This document shows positions 30,583 through 37,922 of a DNA stretch of 37,922 nt, in pieces. Each line of letters opens with the position of its first letter. The first letter of the stretch is position 1. The stretch covers positions 1-37,922 of the forward strand of contig JAGXFS010000084.1 in NCBI GenBank assembly GCA_024637275.1, given 5' to 3'. The notes beneath the pieces were generated by a model. The model saw only the letters and a program-made list of their open reading frames with translations. It made no database searches and was not told the origin of the DNA. Made by a program: the position numbers and the translations under genes. This stretch comes from Acidimicrobiia bacterium. GTDB lineage: Bacteria > Actinomycetota > Acidimicrobiia > Spongiisociales > JAENVV01.

Positions 30583-30601
30583 ACGCCGTAAATCACGGCG
30601 T
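30583..30601 (+). promoter_or_regulatory. Hairpin adjoining the rimP Shine-Dalgarno
   Basis: ACGCCGT (30583-30589) and ACGGCGT (30595-30601) form a perfect 7-bp stem with loop AAATC. The Shine-Dalgarno GGAGG (30602-30606) begins at the next base, so the fold would crowd ribosome binding. It could be a translational control element or could simply expose the site. Confidence 0.4.
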
Positions 30602-30611
30602 GGAGGCCAGC

Positions 30612-31097
30612 GTGAGTGATGCTCCAAAGGAGCTATGGGAAGTGATTAGTGCCTATTTAGAGGCAGAGCGGATCGAGCTTGACGACCTTGAGTTGTTGGG
30701 CGGTCAGTCGCGCAAACGGCTCAGGGCAACGATCGAATCGGAGACAGATCTCGATGTCGATACGCTCGGTGAAATTACGGCCGGTATCTCCCGTATTCTG
30801 GATGATCATGATGTTATCGCTGGAGGCTACGACCTCGAGGTCAGCTCACCGGGGTTGGAACGGAAACTCCGGCGGGCCGAACAGTTCAAGAAAGTGGTCG
30901 GTCAGCCAATCACGGTCAAGACCCGATTAGAAGTCGACGGAAAACGACGCCATGATGGGGTCTTGATGAGTGCGACTGAGACCAGTTTTGAGTTGAAAAT
31001 TGATGAGGTGACCCGGACGGTCGGATACGACCAGGTCAGCTCTGCACGGGTGGTGTTTGTCTGGCCGCAGACCACCAAACCTGGCAAAAAGACGTAG
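30612..31097 (+). CDS. rimP: Ribosome maturation factor RimP
   Basis: RimP helps assemble the 30S subunit. The 161-residue protein shows the two-domain RimP layout: an acidic N-terminal half with LDVDTLGEITAGISRILDDHDVIAGGYDLEVSSPGLERKL, and a C-terminal Sm-like barrel (VGQPITVKTRLEVDGKRRHDGVLMSA). GTG 30612 follows GGAGG by 5 bases. An earlier GTG at 30600 lies on the hairpin. It begins the rimP-nusA-infB cluster. Confidence 0.93.
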   Translation: MSDAPKELWEVISAYLEAERIELDDLELLGGQSRKRLRATIESETDLDVDTLGEITAGISRILDDHDVIAGGYDLEVSSPGLERKLRRAEQFKKVVGQPITVKTRLEVDGKRRHDGVLMSATETSFELKIDEVTRTVGYDQVSSARVVFVWPQTTKPGKKT

Positions 31098-31108
31098 GAG
31101 GACAGCGC

Positions 31109-32263
31109 ATGAAGATGGATCAGGCAGTAATGGACGCGCTGGATTTGGTAGCCACCGAACGCGGGGTGGCCGTTGAGACGATCCTTGACGCGCTCGCCAA
31201 CGCGCTGGTTTCGGCGTACAAACGTTCACCAAGTGCAGCCGAGGAAGCTCGCGTCGTCATCGACCCGGACAGCGGAGACATTGTCGTCTACGCCCAGGAG
31301 CTCGATGAGGACGGGAACGTCACGGACGAGTGGGTTGACACCCCAGATGACTTTGGTCGCATTGCGGCACAGACCGCCAAGCAGGTCATCTCCCAGCGCC
31401 TCCGAGAGGCGAAGCGGGATCAGGTATACGAAGTATATGAGACCCGTGAAGGTGACCTCATAACGGGGATAGTCCAGCAAGTCGATCACCGTTATTCGAT
31501 CCTCGACCTGGGTGATGCGGAAGCGTTGATGCCTGGTTCAGAACGGATCCCGTACGAGCGGCTTGAGCGTGGCAACCGCGTAAAGGCCATCATCATTGAA
31601 GTTCGCAACGATGCCAAGGGTCCGCAGATTATCGTCAGCCGGTCACATCCTGATTTTGTCCGTCGGATGTTGGAGCTTGAGGTTCCCGAACTGATGGACG
31701 GAACCATCGAAATCGTATCGATTGCTCGCGAGCCCGGTCACCGGACAAAAATTGCCGTGAAGAGCAATGATCCAAAGGTTGATCCGAAGGGCGCCTGTGT
31801 TGGTGCTCGGGGTGCCCGGGTGCGCCAGGTCGTCAACGAACTACGAGGCGAGAAGGTTGACGTCGTCGAGTGGCGCGAAGACGTCGGTCAGTTTATCGCT
31901 GAAGCCCTTGGCCCTGCCAAGGTGCAGCAGGTGAACATAAACGAAGAAGACAAGATCGCGACGGTTATTGTCGCTGATCACCAGTTGTCCCTTGCTATCG
32001 GTAAGGAAGGGCAAAACGCCCGACTGGCTGCCCGGTTGTCTGGCTACAAGGTGGACATCCAGTCCGATCAGCCCGAGGCACCAGCCGAGGAACCAGCACC
32101 AGCCGAGGAGCCAGTGGCGTCTGAGGAGCCAGTGGCGTCTGAGGAAGCGGCAACAGCCGACCAGCCAGCCAATGAAGACGAAGCCGCAGTGGCTGGGTCT
32201 GACGAAACAACCGTGTCAGACGAAGACGCGCAAACACCAATCGACGGGGATTCTGAAGAGTAA
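31109..32263 (+). CDS. nusA: Transcription termination/antitermination factor NusA
   Basis: NusA binds RNA polymerase and modulates pausing, termination and rRNA antitermination. The 384-residue protein has the N-terminal RNAP-binding domain (about 1-120), an S1 domain (GDLITGIVQQVDHRYSILDLG, about 115-180), and two KH domains (DPKGACVGARGARVRQVVNELRGEKVDVVEW and LSLAIGKEGQNARLAARLSGYKVDI). The C-terminus is an acidic Pro/Glu/Ala tail of about 65 residues, with a perfect 18-bp DNA repeat. It lacks the E. coli acidic-repeat domains, as usual in actinobacteria. Its stop overlaps the infB start (TAATG). The usual ylxR gene between nusA and infB is absent. Confidence 0.97.
   Translation: MKMDQAVMDALDLVATERGVAVETILDALANALVSAYKRSPSAAEEARVVIDPDSGDIVVYAQELDEDGNVTDEWVDTPDDFGRIAAQTAKQVISQRLREAKRDQVYEVYETREGDLITGIVQQVDHRYSILDLGDAEALMPGSERIPYERLERGNRVKAIIIEVRNDAKGPQIIVSRSHPDFVRRMLELEVPELMDGTIEIVSIAREPGHRTKIAVKSNDPKVDPKGACVGARGARVRQVVNELRGEKVDVVEWREDVGQFIAEALGPAKVQQVNINEEDKIATVIVADHQLSLAIGKEGQNARLAARLSGYKVDIQSDQPEAPAEEPAPAEEPVASEEPVASEEAATADQPANEDEAAVAGSDETTVSDEDAQTPIDGDSEE
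32105..32140 (+). repeat. Two tandem 18-bp units in the nusA tail
   Basis: GAGGAGCCAGTGGCGTCT occurs twice back to back (32105-32122, 32123-32140), encoding EEPVAS twice in the NusA C-terminal tail. A perfect, in-frame duplication suggests recent slippage expansion of a low-complexity linker; copy number may vary between strains. Confidence 0.9.
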
Positions 32264-34410
32264 TGGCCAAAGCACGAATCTATGAGATAGCCCGGGACCT
32301 CGGTCTCGAATCAAAAGACGTACTCGCCAAGGCTGAGGAGCTCGGACTGCCCGTTAAGACGGCGTCGTCGGGACTCGAGGCCTCGGATTCTGCCGTCCTC
32401 AAAGCGGCTCTTGCGCCGAAGGCCCCTGCGGCCAAAGCGCCTGCCGCTAAAGCGGCTGCCCCGGAGGCGCCCGCCACTGCGGCGCCCGCCCCGAAGGCGA
32501 AGCCGGTAAGCGAGCTAAAACCGGACCCTGTCCCGGAGCCAGAGAAGGCCGCTGAGCCAGTGCCGGCCGCGGTCGCAGATGCGGTTGCTGAACCGGAACC
32601 CGCCGTGGAGCCGGAACCTGAAGTTGTCGCGTCGGACCGTGGTTCCGTGACGGTGCTCGTTGGTATAACGCCTGCTGGGTTCGGAGAAGTCATTGGGCGG
32701 CCGGGCACCGAGGTGGTGGCGGCACTCATCCAGATGGGCGAGATGGTTGGACTCAGCAATTCCATCCCGGCCGAAGCCTTTGAGCTTCTTGGTGATCACT
32801 TCAGCGTTGCGGTTACGGTCGAAGGTGGCGACGAAGAGGAAGAGGAAGTCGTCTCCCTCATCAAGCCGAAACGAGTGTTTGATGATGCTGAAGGCGACCT
32901 CGTTGCGCGTCCGGCGGTCGTAACGGTCATGGGCCACGTAGATCACGGAAAAACAACCCTCCTCGACGCGATCCGGCGTACGAGTGTGGTTGACGAAGAG
33001 GCCGGCGGGATCACCCAGCACATTGCTGCGTATCAGGTCGAACACGAGGGCGCTGTCACGACCTTCCTGGACACGCCCGGTCACGAAGCGTTCACCGCGC
33101 TGCGAGCTCGTGGAGCCAATGTCACCGACATCGTGGTGCTCGTCGTCGCGGCCGATGACGGGATCATGCTGCAGACGCAAGAGGCCATCAGCCACTCGAA
33201 AGCCGCTGAGGTTCCCATCATTGTTGCCATCAACAAGATGGACGTTCCCGGTGCAGATCCGCACCGGGTACGGGCCCAGCTCACCGAGTACGGGCTGGTC
33301 GCTGAAGCTCTCGGTGGTGACATTCCGACTGTTGAATTGTCTGCGCTGTCAGGCGAGGGAGTCGATACGCTTCTCGAAGTCATCGATCTCGTCTCGCAGG
33401 TCGAAGACCTGAAGGGCAACCCGAAGCCAGCCGCTTCGGGGACCGTGGTTGAAAGCCAGTTGGACAAAGGACGCGGTCCGGTCGCAACAATGATTGTCCA
33501 GCGCGGAACCCTCAAGCGGGGCGATGCTCTGGTCGCTGGAGCGGTTTCGGGTCGGGTTCGGGCGATGCTCGACTACAACGGAGACGAACTCAAAACGGCC
33601 GGTCCTTCGACCCCGGTTCTCGTGATGGGATGGTCTGACGTCCCAACGGCCGGTGATGCCTTTGATGTGACCAAGAACGAACGTATCGCGCGCCAGCAGG
33701 CCGCCGCCACCCTCGAAGTTATGCGTCAGTCCGAGCTGGTCGTGCCAACGGCCCGGGAGCGGTTGACCCAGCTCCTTGAGCAACTTCGAACCGCTGATGA
33801 GGCCGAGCTGCGCCTCATCGTCAAGACCGATGCCCACGGTTCCATGGAGGCCGTGCGGGAGTCGACGAGCAAGATCACCCGCGAAGGTGGCGTTATCAGC
33901 ATCGTCCACGGAGCGGTTGGTGGTATCACTGAAAATGATGTGAGCTTGGCCGAAGTGACCGAAGCCCTTATTTTTGGTTTCAATGTTCGACCTGATGCCC
34001 AGGCTCGCAAGGCTGCCGAAGCCAAAGGTATTCAGATCCGGACCTACAACATCATCTATGAGCTGCTCAACGACATCGAAGCGCTGCTAGTTGGTCGTTT
34101 GGCACCCGATGAGGTTGAAGCTGTTCTCGGATCGGCTGAAGCACGTGAGATCTTCAAGGTCCCGCGTCGCGGCAACATTGCGGGTTGCTACATCACCGAA
34201 GGAACGATGACCCGGGGCGGGCGCGTGCGCCTCCTGAGAGCCGGTGTCGTTATCCACGATGGAGTAATCGGATCGTTGCGACGATTCAAAGATGACGTCC
34301 GTGAGGTTCAAGCCGGATTCGAATGTGGTATTTCGCTCGAGGGTTACAACGACGTCAAAGAAAGCGACGTTATTGAGGCGTACGAGGTCCGAGAGGTGGC
34401 TCGCTCGTAG
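32263..34410 (+). CDS. infB: Translation initiation factor IF-2
   Basis: IF-2 places initiator tRNA on the ribosome and hydrolyses GTP. The 715-residue protein has an IF-2N domain (residues 1-50, ARIYEIARDLGLESKDVLAKAEELG), an Ala/Pro/Lys-rich linker to about 125 and a second IF-2N-like domain (GSVTVLVGITPAGFGEVIGRPGTEVVA). The GTPase follows with GHVDHGKTTLLDAI, DTPGHEAFTALRARGA, NKMD and the SALSGEG box. Domains II-IV end with VEAVLGSAEAREIFKVPRRGNIAGCYITEG. The length is shorter than streptomycete IF-2 (about 1,000) because the linker is short. The start ATG overlaps the nusA stop. Confidence 0.97.
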   Translation: MAKARIYEIARDLGLESKDVLAKAEELGLPVKTASSGLEASDSAVLKAALAPKAPAAKAPAAKAAAPEAPATAAPAPKAKPVSELKPDPVPEPEKAAEPVPAAVADAVAEPEPAVEPEPEVVASDRGSVTVLVGITPAGFGEVIGRPGTEVVAALIQMGEMVGLSNSIPAEAFELLGDHFSVAVTVEGGDEEEEEVVSLIKPKRVFDDAEGDLVARPAVVTVMGHVDHGKTTLLDAIRRTSVVDEEAGGITQHIAAYQVEHEGAVTTFLDTPGHEAFTALRARGANVTDIVVLVVAADDGIMLQTQEAISHSKAAEVPIIVAINKMDVPGADPHRVRAQLTEYGLVAEALGGDIPTVELSALSGEGVDTLLEVIDLVSQVEDLKGNPKPAASGTVVESQLDKGRGPVATMIVQRGTLKRGDALVAGAVSGRVRAMLDYNGDELKTAGPSTPVLVMGWSDVPTAGDAFDVTKNERIARQQAAATLEVMRQSELVVPTARERLTQLLEQLRTADEAELRLIVKTDAHGSMEAVRESTSKITREGGVISIVHGAVGGITENDVSLAEVTEALIFGFNVRPDAQARKAAEAKGIQIRTYNIIYELLNDIEALLVGRLAPDEVEAVLGSAEAREIFKVPRRGNIAGCYITEGTMTRGGRVRLLRAGVVIHDGVIGSLRRFKDDVREVQAGFECGISLEGYNDVKESDVIEAYEVREVARS

Positions 34411-34427
34411 CTGTTGTAGCCGCCGTC

Positions 34428-34709
34428 GTGGTTCTCGAACTCAGGTTTCCTGAGGTACATTCGCTCAAAGAAAAGCGTCGAGTTCTAGCGAAGTTATCGA
34501 CGGCTATTCGAGCTACGGCTGACGCAATCACCGCCGAGGTTGCCCACCAGAACACCTGGCAACGGTGCGCTCTTGCCGTGGCGTTTGTGTCATCCAGTCA
34601 GGAAGTAGTCGACTCAATGGTTGCGAACGTGGTGGAATGCGCCGACAATCAGTTGAATATCGAGCTCATTTCGAGTGCGATCAGTTACCTAGAACCGCCG
34701 GAGGCGTAG
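34428..34709 (+). CDS. ylxP: DUF503/YlxP-like protein
   Basis: This 93-residue protein of the DUF503 family shows LELRFPEVHSLKEKRRVLAKL and AEVAHQNTWQRCALAVAFVSSS, both hallmarks. YlxP-like proteins occur beside rbfA and infB; a role in ribosome assembly has been suggested. The family usually begins two or three residues before this start (VGVLxLEL), so translation may begin slightly upstream. GTG 34428 is the nearest usual start. It lies 17 bp after infB and directly abuts rbfA. Confidence 0.9.
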   Translation: MVLELRFPEVHSLKEKRRVLAKLSTAIRATADAITAEVAHQNTWQRCALAVAFVSSSQEVVDSMVANVVECADNQLNIELISSAISYLEPPEA

Positions 34710-35051
34710 ATGTCAGACCGGATGCGAAAGATCAACTCCTCTGTGCATCATGTGATCGCCAATGAAGTTGAAGAATTGAAAGACCCGCGCCTGGGTTTTG
34801 TCACGATCACTGGCGTGGACACGGCGCCAAATCTGAGAACTGCCCGGGTCTTCTATTCGGTGATCGGGCCGCCCGAACAGCAAGCCGCTACGCAGGCTGC
34901 CCTCGATTCGGCTGCCCCGAGGTTGAGCCGGGCCATCGGGTCGTCGATTCGAATGAAATACACCCCGACTTTGAGGTTTGAAGTCGACGCAGCCATCGAA
35001 TACGGCGTACGGATCTCCCAGAAGCTGCGCGAACTCGACGAAGAAGAATGA
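34710..35051 (+). CDS. rbfA: Ribosome-binding factor A
   Basis: RbfA is a 30S assembly factor that binds near the 5' end of 16S rRNA. The 113-residue protein shows RMRKINSSVHHVIANEVEELKDPRLGFVTITGVD and the KH-type C-terminal RAIGSSIRMKYTPTLRFEVDAAIEYG. The ATG follows the DUF503 stop without any gap and has GGAGG upstream. The 3' end overlaps truB by 4 bp (ATGA). Confidence 0.97.
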   Translation: MSDRMRKINSSVHHVIANEVEELKDPRLGFVTITGVDTAPNLRTARVFYSVIGPPEQQAATQAALDSAAPRLSRAIGSSIRMKYTPTLRFEVDAAIEYGVRISQKLRELDEEE

Positions 35052-35944
35052 TGGATCGTGGTTTTCTGCTGGTTGACAAACCGGCAGGTATGACTTCCCA
35101 CGATGTGGTCGCCCGAGTTCGCCGGATCATTGGTATCCGCAAGGTAGGCCATGCCGGCACTCTGGATCCGGCCGCTACGGGGCTGCTGGTGTGCGGAGTC
35201 GGTCCGGCTACGAAGCTCATGCGCTTCGTCCAGGATCTTCCCAAGGAATATGTTGGACAGATCAAGTTCGGTGTGGCTACCGACTCGCTCGATGCCGACG
35301 GGGAGGAAACCTACCGTCACCCGATGACCGTAACCCCCGATGACCTGGAAGGACTGGTGGAGCGTTTCACGGGAACCATCCTGCAAGTTCCCCCGATGGT
35401 CTCGGCTCTCAAGGTGGGGGGCAAGCGCCTCCACGAACTCGCCAGGGAAGGTATTGAGGTCGAGCGTGAGCCGCGTCCAGTTGAAATTCACTCGTTGCAG
35501 ATACTCGATGTTCGTCCCGGGGAATACTCGGAGGCGGTCATCCGGGTGGTCTGTGCGAAAGGCACCTATATTCGAGTACTGGCCGATGACCTGGCGAAGG
35601 CGCTCGGCGGCCGGGCTCACCTGACGGCCCTCCGCAGGCTGAAGACCGGTAAGCTTTCGGTGGACAGTGCCGTGACGCTGGAGCAGCTTGAAGCCCTCGG
35701 CGAACAGGGAAGCTGGGACTCCGCCATGCTTGCCCCGTTTGAGGCGTTGTCGGCCCTGCCGTTCTGCCTGGTTCGATCCGAAGTAGCCGACCGGGTCCGT
35801 AACGGATCGAGGCTGACCCCTGCCGAAGTGCCAGGGGAATGGTCAGAAGGCGACTATGTGCGTATCGCCGACACCGGCGAAAACCTTCTGGCCGTGCATC
35901 GGCTGGTTGCGGGGACGTTTATTCCTGAGGTGGTCCTTCCGTGA
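35048..35944 (+). CDS. truB: tRNA pseudouridine-55 synthase TruB
   Basis: TruB makes pseudouridine 55 in the T loop of tRNAs. The 298-residue enzyme shows GFLLVDKPAGMTSHDVVARVR, the catalytic Asp in KVGHAGTLDPAATGLLVCGVG, YVGQIKFGVATDSLDADGE, QVPPMVSALKVGGKRLHELAREG and VVCAKGTYIRVLADDLAKALGGRAHL. The C-terminal part resembles a PUA-like extension. It overlaps rbfA (ATGA) and ribF (GTGA). Confidence 0.97.
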   Translation: MMDRGFLLVDKPAGMTSHDVVARVRRIIGIRKVGHAGTLDPAATGLLVCGVGPATKLMRFVQDLPKEYVGQIKFGVATDSLDADGEETYRHPMTVTPDDLEGLVERFTGTILQVPPMVSALKVGGKRLHELAREGIEVEREPRPVEIHSLQILDVRPGEYSEAVIRVVCAKGTYIRVLADDLAKALGGRAHLTALRRLKTGKLSVDSAVTLEQLEALGEQGSWDSAMLAPFEALSALPFCLVRSEVADRVRNGSRLTPAEVPGEWSEGDYVRIADTGENLLAVHRLVAGTFIPEVVLP

Positions 35945-36879
35945 AAGTTCTCACCGGTGACCCGGCAGATTGGGAACGGGCGACGCAACGTGCGGTAGTC
36001 GCCGTGGGGGTCTTCGATGGTGTACACCGGGGCCATCAAACCGTGCTGGAAGAGCTGGCTGTCCTGGCCGAAGCGCAGTCCGGGCTCATACGCGGTGTGT
36101 TGACCTTCGACCCACACCCGCTGGCGGTGGTTGCCCCGGATCGGGCGCCCCAGCTTCTCGGGACGATTCATCAGCGACTCGGCCGTCTCGAAGCTCATGG
36201 TGTTGATGTCGTCGGCGTTTTACCGTTCGCCCAGATTCGCTCGATGGACCCGGACCAGTTCATCAAGTCCGTGTTGGTCGACGCGTTCGGGGCTGCCGCC
36301 GTGGCGATCGGAAGCGATTTTCGATTCGGACTTGACCGGTCAGGAGATGTGCAGACGTTGAAAACCGCCGGGGAAATGTGGGGGTTTGCGACCGATGCCG
36401 TTCCATTGCTATCTGAGGACGATACGCAGCTGTCTTCGACACGCATTCGCGCCCTGATTGCGGCTGGCGACGTGGAAGAAGCGGCGGTCCTGCTTGGTCG
36501 ACCGTATGCCATCGAGGGACCGGTGGTGCGCGGCGAGGGACGGGGAAAGACGATTGGGATTCCAACCGCAAATGTGAACTATGAGCCGTCGATCGTGCTG
36601 CCGGCGACCGGCGTTTATGCGGGATGCGTCACCTTCGAGAACAATCGGATCCCGGCAGTGACGAATGTTGGTATCCGGCCAACCTTCGATGGCCGCTCGG
36701 TAACCGTCGAAGCACACCTAATCGATTGGGACGGCGACCTGTACGGCCGCATGATTGAGGTGGAGCTGACTCATCGGCTTCGTGAAGAAAAAAGGTTCGA
36801 TGGCGTTGAGAGTCTCGTTAAGCAAATCCGTTCGGACGTACTGGCTGCCAGGCGGGTGCTCGGCGGCGACGGCGAGTAG
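35941..36879 (+). CDS. ribF: Bifunctional riboflavin kinase/FAD synthetase
   Basis: RibF phosphorylates riboflavin to FMN and adenylates it to FAD. The 312-residue protein has the adenylyltransferase domain first (AVGVFDGVHRGHQTVLEELA, FDPHPLAVV, IGSDFRFGLDRSGD, SSTRIRALIAAGD). The kinase domain follows (GEGRGKTIGIPTANVNY, PATGVYAGCV, NVGIRPTFDG and VEAHLIDWDGDLYG). GTG 35941 overlaps truB by 4 bp. In many bacteria rpsO follows; here it does not. It supplies flavins in a genome that also makes F420. Confidence 0.97.
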   Translation: MKVLTGDPADWERATQRAVVAVGVFDGVHRGHQTVLEELAVLAEAQSGLIRGVLTFDPHPLAVVAPDRAPQLLGTIHQRLGRLEAHGVDVVGVLPFAQIRSMDPDQFIKSVLVDAFGAAAVAIGSDFRFGLDRSGDVQTLKTAGEMWGFATDAVPLLSEDDTQLSSTRIRALIAAGDVEEAAVLLGRPYAIEGPVVRGEGRGKTIGIPTANVNYEPSIVLPATGVYAGCVTFENNRIPAVTNVGIRPTFDGRSVTVEAHLIDWDGDLYGRMIEVELTHRLREEKRFDGVESLVKQIRSDVLAARRVLGGDGE

Positions 36880-36888
36880 GTTGCTCCT

Positions 36889-37272
36889 ATGACGCGTCGG
36901 TTGGTTCGTTCAGCTTCGCCATTCGAGGAACGGTACGGGTTTTCGCGGGCGGTCCGTACGGTAAACGTGATTCGCGTCGCTGGCACTGCCCCGATCCCAC
37001 AGGATGAGTCGGACACCCCGGAGAGTCCCTTCGACCAGATGCTCCTGTGCGGTCAGATCGCCCTGGCGGCCATCGAGGAACTGGGCGGTGCGGCTGGTGA
37101 CGTCGTCCGTACCCGAATGTACATCACGGATGCTGCCTACTCAGACGAGGTCGGGCGGGCCCACCACCAGCTATTTCAGAGTTCAACACCGCCGGCCACC
37201 ATGGTTGTTGTGGCGGCCCTGCTCGACCCGGCGTGGAAGGTCGAAATCGAGGTCGAGGCTTCGTTGGAGTGA
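36889..37272 (+). CDS. RidA/YjgF-family protein
   Basis: This 127-residue protein has the RidA (chorismate-mutase-like) fold. RidA enzymes hydrolyse reactive enamine/imine intermediates. Visible features are VAGTAPIPQD, the helix FDQMLLCGQIALAAIEELGG, the conserved Arg in DVVRTRMYITDAA, and the C-terminal PPATMVVVAALLDPAWKVEIEVEA, where the final Glu is the family's partner to the Arg. It belongs to the divergent RidA subgroups rather than the archetype. Its stop overlaps the next gene by GTGA, hinting at co-transcription with the acetyltransferase. Confidence 0.88.
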   Translation: MTRRLVRSASPFEERYGFSRAVRTVNVIRVAGTAPIPQDESDTPESPFDQMLLCGQIALAAIEELGGAAGDVVRTRMYITDAAYSDEVGRAHHQLFQSSTPPATMVVVAALLDPAWKVEIEVEASLE

Positions 37273-37922
37273 CGGCGGCTGACATCGCCGATCTTGAGCG
37301 TCGGGGATTGGAGGCGTTCTCTGGGCTCGTCAAAAGGCCGATTGGGGAGTGGTTCGTGGTTGTTGGGCCTTCATCGGCCAGGAGGGCCAACTCGATCTAT
37401 CCGATCGGGGATCCTGGACGAGCGCTCGATTCGGCTCTCGGGGTTGCCGGCGAGTTTCTGCGATCACACGGCAAGTCGGTTTTGGTCAAGGTCGCTGCTG
37501 CACCAGGGGAAAGGCACGACCTCGAACCGCTGCTTCTTTCGGGTGGTTTTTGTCCCGAAGCGCCTACCGAGGTCCACACCATTCGGCTGTCACGACTAGA
37601 TCTCCGCCTGTCGGGTAAGGCGTTTATCGAGGAAGCGTTGCCGGTGTCTGGCGGACCAACAGCTCGGGCCACCGCGTCCATCCCGGGTGGGTTCGCGCGA
37701 GGTCGAGCGGTGGTTATGGACGGATGGATCGGTATATTCGACCTGGAGACCGAACCGGGTGTGCAACGGAGTGGTTTAGGCCGCACGGTGCTCGGGTCCT
37801 TGCTTGCCTGGGGCGCTGGCCAGGGGGTAGAACGTGCTTTCCTTCAGGTCGAGGCGACCAATGTCCCAGCCAGGGCCCTGTATGAATCGGCCGGGTTTCA
37901 GCTGGCCTACACCTACGCCTAC
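37269..37922 (+). CDS. GNAT-family N-acetyltransferase, 3' truncated by the window
   Basis: The frame opens with GTG at 37269, sharing GTGA with the previous stop, and stays open to the window end (218 codons). The first 150 residues are variable. The last 60 show a clear GNAT acetyl-CoA-binding region: VMDGWIGIFDLETEPGVQRSGLGRTVLGSLLAWGA, where the QRSGLGR loop corresponds to the Q/RxxGxG/A motif, then VERAFLQVEATNVPARALYESAGFQ. The substrate is unknown. Confidence 0.85.
   Translation, partial: MTAADIADLERRGLEAFSGLVKRPIGEWFVVVGPSSARRANSIYPIGDPGRALDSALGVAGEFLRSHGKSVLVKVAAAPGERHDLEPLLLSGGFCPEAPTEVHTIRLSRLDLRLSGKAFIEEALPVSGGPTARATASIPGGFARGRAVVMDGWIGIFDLETEPGVQRSGLGRTVLGSLLAWGAGQGVERAFLQVEATNVPARALYESAGFQLAYTYAY

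Noticed and set aside
32105-32140. CRISPR-like or regulatory tandem repeat
   Set aside because: It is only two copies of an 18-bp coding unit in the NusA tail, best explained by slippage.

Overview
The window is a dense bacterial chromosome segment of about 60% G+C (judged by eye). Almost every gene can be named, and there is no rRNA, tRNA, insertion sequence or CRISPR array. The gene set (split cofG and cofH for F420, a WhiG/FliA sigma factor, DUF2469, the run rpsB-tsf-pyrH-frr-cdsA-dxr-rip-ispG, and many GTG starts) points to Actinomycetota. Moderate G+C and the split Fo synthase suggest an Acidimicrobiia-like or other deep lineage rather than Streptomyces or Mycobacterium. That placement is an inference.

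Layout. 1-1.4 kb: 5' part of ppc (minus). 1.4-3.9 kb: ffh, rpsP, khpA, rimM. 3.9-11.8 kb: a block that separates rimM from trmD. It holds a small membrane protein (minus), cofG, a cofH with a long N-terminal extension, a flavin-barrel protein, a two-component pair, and a 721-residue acidic protein ending in a YbjQ-like domain (minus). 11.8-14.3 kb: trmD, rplS, lepB, a 30-codon micro-ORF, DUF2469, yraN. 14.3-15.4 kb, minus strand: a zinc-ribbon protein, a 38-residue membrane protein and a crotonase. 15.4-15.7 kb: a divergent intergenic region rich in dyad symmetry. 15.7 kb to the end, all plus strand: comM, dprA, an attenuator-controlled DAHP synthase, xerC, whiG, rpsB, tsf, pyrH, frr, cdsA, dxr, rip, ispG, proS, rimP, nusA, infB, ylxP, rbfA, truB, ribF, a RidA-like protein and a GNAT acetyltransferase cut by the window edge.

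How the genes work together. Most serve translation (r-proteins, EF-Ts, RRF, IF-2, ProRS, and ribosome and tRNA maturation factors), protein export (Ffh, LepB, site-2 protease), membrane lipid and isoprenoid synthesis (CdsA, Dxr, IspG), and DNA uptake or recombination (ComM, DprA, XerC). CofG and CofH make the F420 chromophore. RibF makes FMN and FAD.

Most notable finding. Upstream of the DAHP synthase gene lies what reads as a complete ribosome-mediated attenuator. A good promoter sits directly before an 18-codon leader peptide with Tyr-Tyr-Phe-Phe. A 12-bp antiterminator helix overlaps the end of that leader and competes with a perfect intrinsic terminator followed by eight T. Other points of interest are a proS gene with no ATG, GTG or TTG at its conserved N-terminus (probable CTG start), a promoter-terminator leader ahead of rimP-nusA-infB, the extension on CofH, and the acidic YbjQ-like fusion.
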